NCBI GenBank assembly: GCA_943737045.1
Contig: CALSFV010000270.1
Span: 186,001-250,000 of the forward strand
Source: Parapristionchus giblindavisi
Lineage: Eukaryota; Nematoda; Chromadorea; Rhabditida; Diplogasteridae
Direction: 5' to 3'
DNA length: 64,000 bases
This document shows positions 59,038-64,000 of the stretch, piece by piece. The notes beneath the pieces are model-generated. The model made no database searches, was not told the DNA's origin, and worked only from the letters and a program-made list of their open reading frames with translations. The number at the start of each line of letters is the position of its first letter. Positions within the stretch are counted from its first letter, which is position 1. Position numbers and translations under genes: made by a program.

Positions 59038-59720
59038 ATACATCCCTATATATTCCTTATCCCATCCCTATCCTATATATCCCTTTATATTTCACTCTTT
59101 TCACTAGTCATATTTATGTGTCTCGTTTCTTGCATATATATTATGGATAAAGAAATAAATTTTGTTCGAAAAATAGTGCTATAAAAATGTTATAACTACG
59201 TCGGATATCATACACACAGACCAAAAGGTTATTAACTATTTGGTTTTTGGGCATAACTTTGTTCAAAATAATCAAACCGCTCTGAGATTTTTACTTATAT
59301 ATCTATACACTATAAATAAAGCAGAATGTCACGATGTTTGTTACCGGCCACGCCCCCTTTCTCTCTCTCCCTTTCAATGTAGTGCTCGGCGTACACCAGA
59401 CGGGTTTGGTGCGCGATGGAACTGATCAGCGGTGGACGGGGCTTAGTCGGTTCCAAGCCATACCAAGTTAGCTAATAAGTCAAGACATCATTACTTAAGT
59501 TATAAGTCAAGGATTAAGTTAAGTAAGTAAGGATTAAGTTAAGGCCATAAGGAATAAGTTAAGTACAGTTAAGTAAACAAAGTGAAATTAAGTCATGCTA
59601 ACGTAAATTAAGTTAAGGCAAGGTAAGTTAACATTAGTGTTATACGTCATGGTACATATTACTGTAACACAACCAAGCACATCACCGATCACGGTAGGAT
59701 AAGGAATATGATTATTAGCT
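59038..59720. other. 3' flank of family B gene 4 and intergenic
   Basis: AAATAAATTTTGTTCG (about 59153) may supply the poly(A) signal. ACCAAAAGGTTATTAAC at about 59220 is a lone Tc1-like end. 59460-59640 is simple sequence built from TTAAG words. Confidence 0.5.
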
Positions 59721-60290
59721 ACCGTAACCCGGTTCGGTGGGTCAGATTAAGTACCGATGGCCAGCTTTGAGTAAAAATGGTCGTACTAAGCATTATTCGA
59801 GTTATATGATTATGCCTATTGTAGACTACCGTAACCCGGTTCGGTGGGTCAGATTAAGTACCGATGGTCAGCTTTGAGTAAAAATTGTCGTACTAAGCAT
59901 TATTCGAGTTATATGATTATGACTATTGTAGACTACCGTAACCCGGTTCGGTGGGTCAGATTAAGTACCGATGGTCAGCTATGAGTAAAAATTGTCGTAC
60001 TAAGCATTATTCGAGCTATATGATTATGCCTATTGTAGACTACCGTAACCCGGTTCGGTGGGTCAGATTAAGTACCGATGGTCAGCTTTGATAAAAATTG
60101 TCGTACTAAGCATTATTCGAGTTATATGATTATGCCTATTGTAGACTACCGTAACCCGGTTCGGTGGGTCAGATTAAGTACCGATGGTCAGCTTTGAGTA
60201 AAAATTGTCGTACTAAGCATTATTCGAGTTATATGATTATGTATATTGTAGACTACCGTAACCCGATTCGGTGGGTCAGAATAAGTACGA
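59721..60290. repeat. 107-bp tandem repeat, about 5.3 copies
   Basis: ACCGTAACCCGGTTCGGTGG begins at 59721, 59828, 59935, 60042, 60148 and 60255, spacing 107, 107, 107, 106 and 107. Units are nearly identical. Confidence 0.95.
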
Positions 60291-60292
60291 TT

Positions 60293-60685
60293 TGTAACGA
60301 CTCCCGAAGGGAGTGTTGTCTGACTATGGTATACAACGGAGGACGACTACCCTTGCCCTTTATTGGTACAATGGTAGTGTGTAATACAAGGGTTATAATT
60401 GAACTCTTTATTATATAGAGACAATTTAAGGGGATGGTAGTAGGTTTGGGGAGAGTTGGGGTTTATATGGGATTGAAATGAGGGGGATGGATATTGGAAT
60501 CGACTGAACTTTGTTGACAATGAACTGAACAGTGAATTGGTCGAGGATGGAATGGCTTTATATACCAGTGAAATGTTATCACAATAATTATGGAATGATT
60601 GGTAATTGAGTTATATCATTTTGAATAGTATTTCTATTGTGTGGTAAATCTAATTATAGTTCAGAGTAGTGACAAAGTCGCTACA
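60293..60685 (-). mobile_element. LTR-like block (tentative)
   Basis: On the minus strand it starts TGTAGCGAC and ends GTCGTTACA, a TG..CA block with short inverted ends. TATATAAAG lies near 60555 and AATAAA near 60406 and 60360, in the order expected inside an LTR. Only one copy is in the window; no TSD, primer site or polypurine tract was recognised. Confidence 0.35.
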
Positions 60686-60694
60686 CTCCGGGCG

Positions 60695-61828
60695 TCAGAA
60701 AGGGAATTGGGGATTTAGGGAAATATTGTAAATGCAGATGTAGATGGCGTGTCTTCTTATGACGAGGAGATTGGCATCGGATGGATTGTTGACCTTCGAA
60801 ATAGGCTGAAATATAAATAAAAATAAATAAAGAGGTTGACAGAACAGGAGTAGAATTGATATCGAAGTAATCAGGTATAATAGCATGAGACATGGGAGTT
60901 TTGTCATTTGGGATAGATTGATATTGGATGGATTTTTCACATTCGTAATTGGTTGGAATATGAACAAGAAGAATTGATGATGATCTGGATGATCTGTCTT
61001 GATTGAATAAGTGGGATGTAGATAATTACTGGTTTGACTGATTAACTTGAAGGAAGGATGACTTCCTCCCGCCTCAACGAGAACAGAGACAGGTGGGGTA
61101 TGTTGAGATGATAGTGATATGTGTGAATCTGAGAGTTCATTGAGAGCTATCTTTAGATCAGAATGGCAGAGATGATTATGAGTTTCAAGTGCTCGTAACC
61201 GAGATAAAGTATGATCTTTGAATTCACGAGGGCACGTAGCTTTATCTTCTTTGATAGTGACTGATTTACATAAATCACTCTGATCTTCTCTTATCACACC
61301 AGCCTTAGCAAGGGTATGATTTGATTGAGTTTCTGAATCAATGACGGAATTGATAGTATGAGATGGATCAATGTGAGAGATGTACTCTTGATCAGTATTC
61401 TGAATGGTGTTCATGATAGGATTATCTATGATTGTGTCGTCTTGTTGACGGGATTGATTCTCTGTCAGGCAATCAACATTGTCAACTGAATTGAGTGCAA
61501 TGTGATGTTCTACCTGTTGATGGGATGAGAGATGATTATCAGGAGTTTGATGATCTGAGATTGTAACAATATTACAATTTATGGTCTGATCAGTGGGCGC
61601 TTCTTCCGCAGACTCGCACACTCGCCCCGCCCCCTCCCCACCCCTCCGCTGGCCATGTAGAGGGCCGGGAGGGGAGGAGGGGGGAGGGTGCCCCAGCCGG
61701 CTCCTGCTCGGCGACTTCTCCAAATACAAGGAGAAGTCCGGGGCAGGGAGAGGACTTCGTCGCGAAGACCCCTCCCCAAACCAAAATTGTCTCCGAGGAG
61801 AACAGCGCAACTGATGAATCAGAAGCAA
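60695..61828 (-). CDS. Unidentified 377-codon ORF
   Basis: Longest open frame in the window, ending 10 bp from the LTR-like block. The N-terminal ~75 residues are Pro/Arg/Ser-rich and GC-rich; the middle is rich in Asn, Asp, His and Ser; the C-terminus is hydrophobic and contains a diverged duplication (FLFIFQPITNVKNPS and FLFIFQPISKVNNPS). No catalytic motif or family is recognised. A minus-strand frame upstream (62045-62380, 111 codons) has similar composition. It could be the internal region of an LTR element or chance openness of low-complexity DNA. Confidence 0.3.
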   Translation of the reverse strand: MLLIHQLRCSPRRQFWFGEGSSRRSPLPAPDFSLYLEKSPSRSRLGHPPPSSPPGPLHGQRRGGEGAGRVCESAEEAPTDQTINCNIVTISDHQTPDNHLSSHQQVEHHIALNSVDNVDCLTENQSRQQDDTIIDNPIMNTIQNTDQEYISHIDPSHTINSVIDSETQSNHTLAKAGVIREDQSDLCKSVTIKEDKATCPREFKDHTLSRLRALETHNHLCHSDLKIALNELSDSHISLSSQHTPPVSVLVEAGGSHPSFKLISQTSNYLHPTYSIKTDHPDHHQFFLFIFQPITNVKNPSNINLSQMTKLPCLMLLYLITSISILLLFCQPLYLFLFIFQPISKVNNPSDANLLVIRRHAIYICIYNISLNPQFPF

Positions 61829-62431
61829 AGAATGAGGAGGCGGAGGCTATTTATAGGGAGCGCTACAAACTACAAACCTCGCGCGCGCACTCTCTCCATA
61901 CAGCGCACTCTATGACTCGCTGTCTAACTGTCTAGATTCCTCTCCTCTCTCGTCGCCTCTGCGTCTCTGACTGTGCGCTGGATGTCTGTGCTCTAACTCT
62001 AACGTGTTATGAGTTCATCTTTTATATTCAAAGCTCAACTTTTATCAACAATCAACAGAAGAGGTAACGAATGAATAGATTAGAATACATGACTGAAGTT
62101 GGAGACCATTTGGGAGATTTTCCATTGGTTTATCATTCATAGGATGAGGATGATTTGAGTTGTAATTGACGGACGGAATATTTGAATTTGTCTCGTCTTT
62201 ATTAGTAGTATTGGATAGAGTGTTGAATGGTCGATATTGAGATCGGTCATTTTCTTGGAATGATTGAATATCAATAGGGGGAAGTGGATGTAGAGAAGCT
62301 TGACATCTCCCATGTGTGTACGGGATGGTGTCATTAAGATCAATGTGTCTTTGTGGGGTGCTGAATAGTTTATTAAGCACTACTGAATCTTCACCCAGTT
62401 TGATTGAATCCGTGTGAATTAAGTAAACTCA
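61829..62431. other. Region upstream of the 377-codon ORF
   Basis: No firm gene; a pyrimidine-rich stretch (about 61880-61970) and one weak minus-strand ORF (62045-62380). Confidence 0.35.
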
Positions 62432-62955
62432 TGTATTTCTCTTGTGCATGCGTTTCAAACAATATGCTCAACGTGAAAGTTGTTCTACTCGACGAGCTCT
62501 TCAATATGAGTACAAACACAAGGGGTTTTGAAAACAAAAATATTTTCGGGTCAACTTCAGGTCCATTTATCTCAAAAGATGGGTCCTTCGATTTTTGATT
62601 TTTTTTCTTATTCGACGCGGAATCTTTTGCACTATGAGATGAGGCAAAAATTGGACCGCACTTTTTGGTTTTAAAAATATTTTATTTTCGTTTTACTCAA
62701 AATTAGCAGAAAAACGTGTGATACTCTCTTGTACATGAGTTTCAGACAAAACGTTCAACATGAAAGATGTTCGACTCGACGAGCTCTTCAATATGAGTAC
62801 AAACATGAGGGGGTTTGATAGCAATAATATTTTCTGGTCTACTTCAGATCCATTTATCTCAAAAGACGGGTCCTTAGATTTTTGATTTTTTTCCCTTATT
62901 CGACGCGGAATTTTTTGCTCTATGAGATGAGGCAAAAATTGGACTGCACTTTTTT
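62432..62955 (+). repeat. Direct duplication of a ~230-bp unit, offset 287 bp
   Basis: GACGAGCTCTTCAATATGAG occurs at 62491 and 62778. Surrounding text (CATTTATCTCAAAAGA, CTTATTCGACGCGGAAT, GATGAGGCAAAAATTGGAC) repeats in the same order. Confidence 0.85.
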
Positions 62956-63481
62956 ATTTTAAAATTTTAACTAATTTTAGAATGTTTTGAGGAGGTAAAA
63001 AATCAGTTCGCGATCGAATCTCCGGACCGTCGTATATCCAGTTTTTGTTGTCTATTTATACTTATAATTAATCGACACTAACATTGGTCCTAGGTCGCTC
63101 CATTTTTTCCGGTAAAAATCGAGTTTTCAAAATTCGAGAACCCGCCACATCTGTGTTTCAAGAACAAGCGCAAATGAATACCCATTTTGTGATGGGGGCC
63201 CATGGGGGTATCCATAAAAAAATTTTGGCCAAATCGGTGAGGTCGATATCCGGCACTTCCTGGAATCTCACTGACAAGGGAACCGAGAATGGCGGGGACC
63301 ATCAGTGCAAAATTCATTGACATAGGTAGACTAGGAACCTACAGGGAGTCACAGAACTGTTTTGAACTTTTTGGATATTTGCTTCCTTGGTACCGAAAAT
63401 CGATTATGAAAATGTGATGGAAATTTGGGCGCGAGCCCCATGGAATAGTGTCAAACATTCAGAGAGCACAGTCTGTGTCCT
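62956..63481. other. No feature recognised
   Basis: Short open frames on both strands, none with a recognised motif. Confidence 0.4.
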
Positions 63482-63552
63482 CCGTAGCCAAGTGGTTAGA
63501 GTGCCGGATTAGCTTTTGGAATGTCGTGTGTTCGAATCCCTCCTACTACAAC
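63482..63552 (+). other. tRNA-like remnant
   Basis: GCCAAGTGGTTAGAGTGCC (D arm), CCGGATTAGCTTTTGG (a 5-bp anticodon stem with two G-T pairs, loop reading AGC) and GTTCGAATCC (T loop) at tRNA spacing. The T-stem has two mismatches and loop position 37 is T, so it is probably a pseudogene or SINE head. Confidence 0.45.
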
Positions 63553-63702
63553 TTCTTTTGCTGTATTTTTTCAGTGCTTTCCAACAGACATTTTCAAAGT
63601 CAAACTTCATTTTCAACAACAACAATAACAACAACTACAAATCGACAACGATGGAGAAGTACGCTTTTCGCATCGGGGACGGATGCTATAACCGCGAGCT
63701 CC

Positions 63703-64000
63703 CAAGCTCCAAGCTGCTGCTCCCAAGATGCTGCTCATCCTTGACTCATGGCCGTGCTTCAAGAAGCACGATGAGATCCGAGCAGCGGCCCCTCCCAACT
63801 GCCAACTGTTCATTCTGAACATTCCCCCTGGTGGCACCTCCCTCTGCCAGCCAGCGGATCTCTCCTTCAACAACCAGCTGAATGGCATCCAGAAGACACT
63901 CAAGAGCAGCATCATGGCCAGAGGTATCAAGGTCTCGCAGAGGGACAACCTGCTCAAGTTCGTCTCCCAACTTCATTTCTGCATGGGTGCTGATCGGTTC
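63703..64000 (+). CDS. DDE-type transposase fragment (3' partial)
   Basis: An open frame to the window edge reads LLILDSWPCFKKHDEI, LFILNIPPGGTSLCQPADLS and FNNQLNGIQKTLKSS. LDxWPxH-like plus IPPGxTSxxQPxD is the typical second-Asp and following block of DDE_1 (pogo/Tigger/jerky-like) transposases. A TAA bounds the frame at 63703, and the preceding in-frame ATG (63652) lies in another frame, so there is either an intron upstream or a frameshift. GC content is higher than around it. The catalytic third acidic residue would lie outside the window. Confidence 0.65.

Noticed and set aside
61579..61915. Several GC-rich overlapping ORFs on both strands
   Set aside because: A short GC-rich, low-stop region opens every frame. 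Only the 377-codon frame extends beyond it.
1..64000. CRISPR arrays, operons or bacterial systems
   Set aside because: Tandem and inverted repeats here are satellites and transposons; introns and poly(A) signals show a eukaryotic genome.

Overview
Eukaryotic nuclear DNA, most likely from a nematode. Genes have short exons, exact GT..AG introns with TTTTCAG-like acceptors (the smallest is 44 bp), and encode small secreted cysteine-rich proteins. One carries a PAN-like fold joined by a Thr-rich linker to a Cys module, a common nematode layout. The species cannot be fixed from sequence alone; a Pristionchus-like or other rhabditid worm is a guess. No bacterial, viral or CRISPR signal was seen.

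Genes, rebuilt by hand across splice sites because single-frame ORFs miss most of them. (1) Family A, three tandem + strand paralogues: gene 1 (5' end outside the window, stop at 3658), gene 2 (complete, 8 exons, 6000-14681, 270 aa) and gene 3 (17717 onward, probably ending in the exon at 23363-23637). They share a signal peptide and central Cys modules but differ in their last module. (2) Family B, two-exon secreted proteins of about 119-122 aa: three intact - strand genes (25458-26080, 27153-27761, 28888-29967), one + strand gene whose only intron is about 14.2 kb (44454-59037), and several broken copies around 22-24 kb. The family B terminal exon appears homologous to the last module of family A. 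(3) A PAN + Thr-linker + Cys-module gene at 32415-33679. (4) A partial DDE transposase running off the right edge at 63.7-64 kb.

The rest is mostly mobile DNA of one unusual style: long-armed palindromes (foldback elements) from several unrelated families. Target-site marks separate them: 9-bp duplications with G-run ends (Mutator-like, four copies), 8-bp duplications with CAGGGCTGTGC ends (hAT-like, four copies), TTAA flanks (piggyBac-like, two large palindromes and two 120-bp MITEs), TAA (Harbinger-like) and TA (mariner/Tc1). They nest. In the 38.7-43.0 kb palindrome a Tc1-like element sits in one arm and a Mutator-like foldback in the other, and each opposite arm keeps the empty site.

Layout: 1-3.7 kb gene 1; 6-14.7 kb gene 2, with 2.2-2.6 kb palindromes in two introns; 14.7-17.7 kb hAT MITEs and tRNA-like remnants; 17.7-24 kb gene 3, a dead mariner and broken family B exons; 25.4-30.3 kb three family B genes with a conserved E-box; 32.4-33.7 kb PAN gene; 34-43 kb palindromes and mariner/Tc1 relics; 44.4-59 kb the family B gene with the giant palindrome-filled intron; 59.7-62.4 kb 107-bp tandem repeat, LTR-like block and an unidentified ORF; 62.4-64 kb direct repeat, tRNA-like block and DDE transposase fragment.
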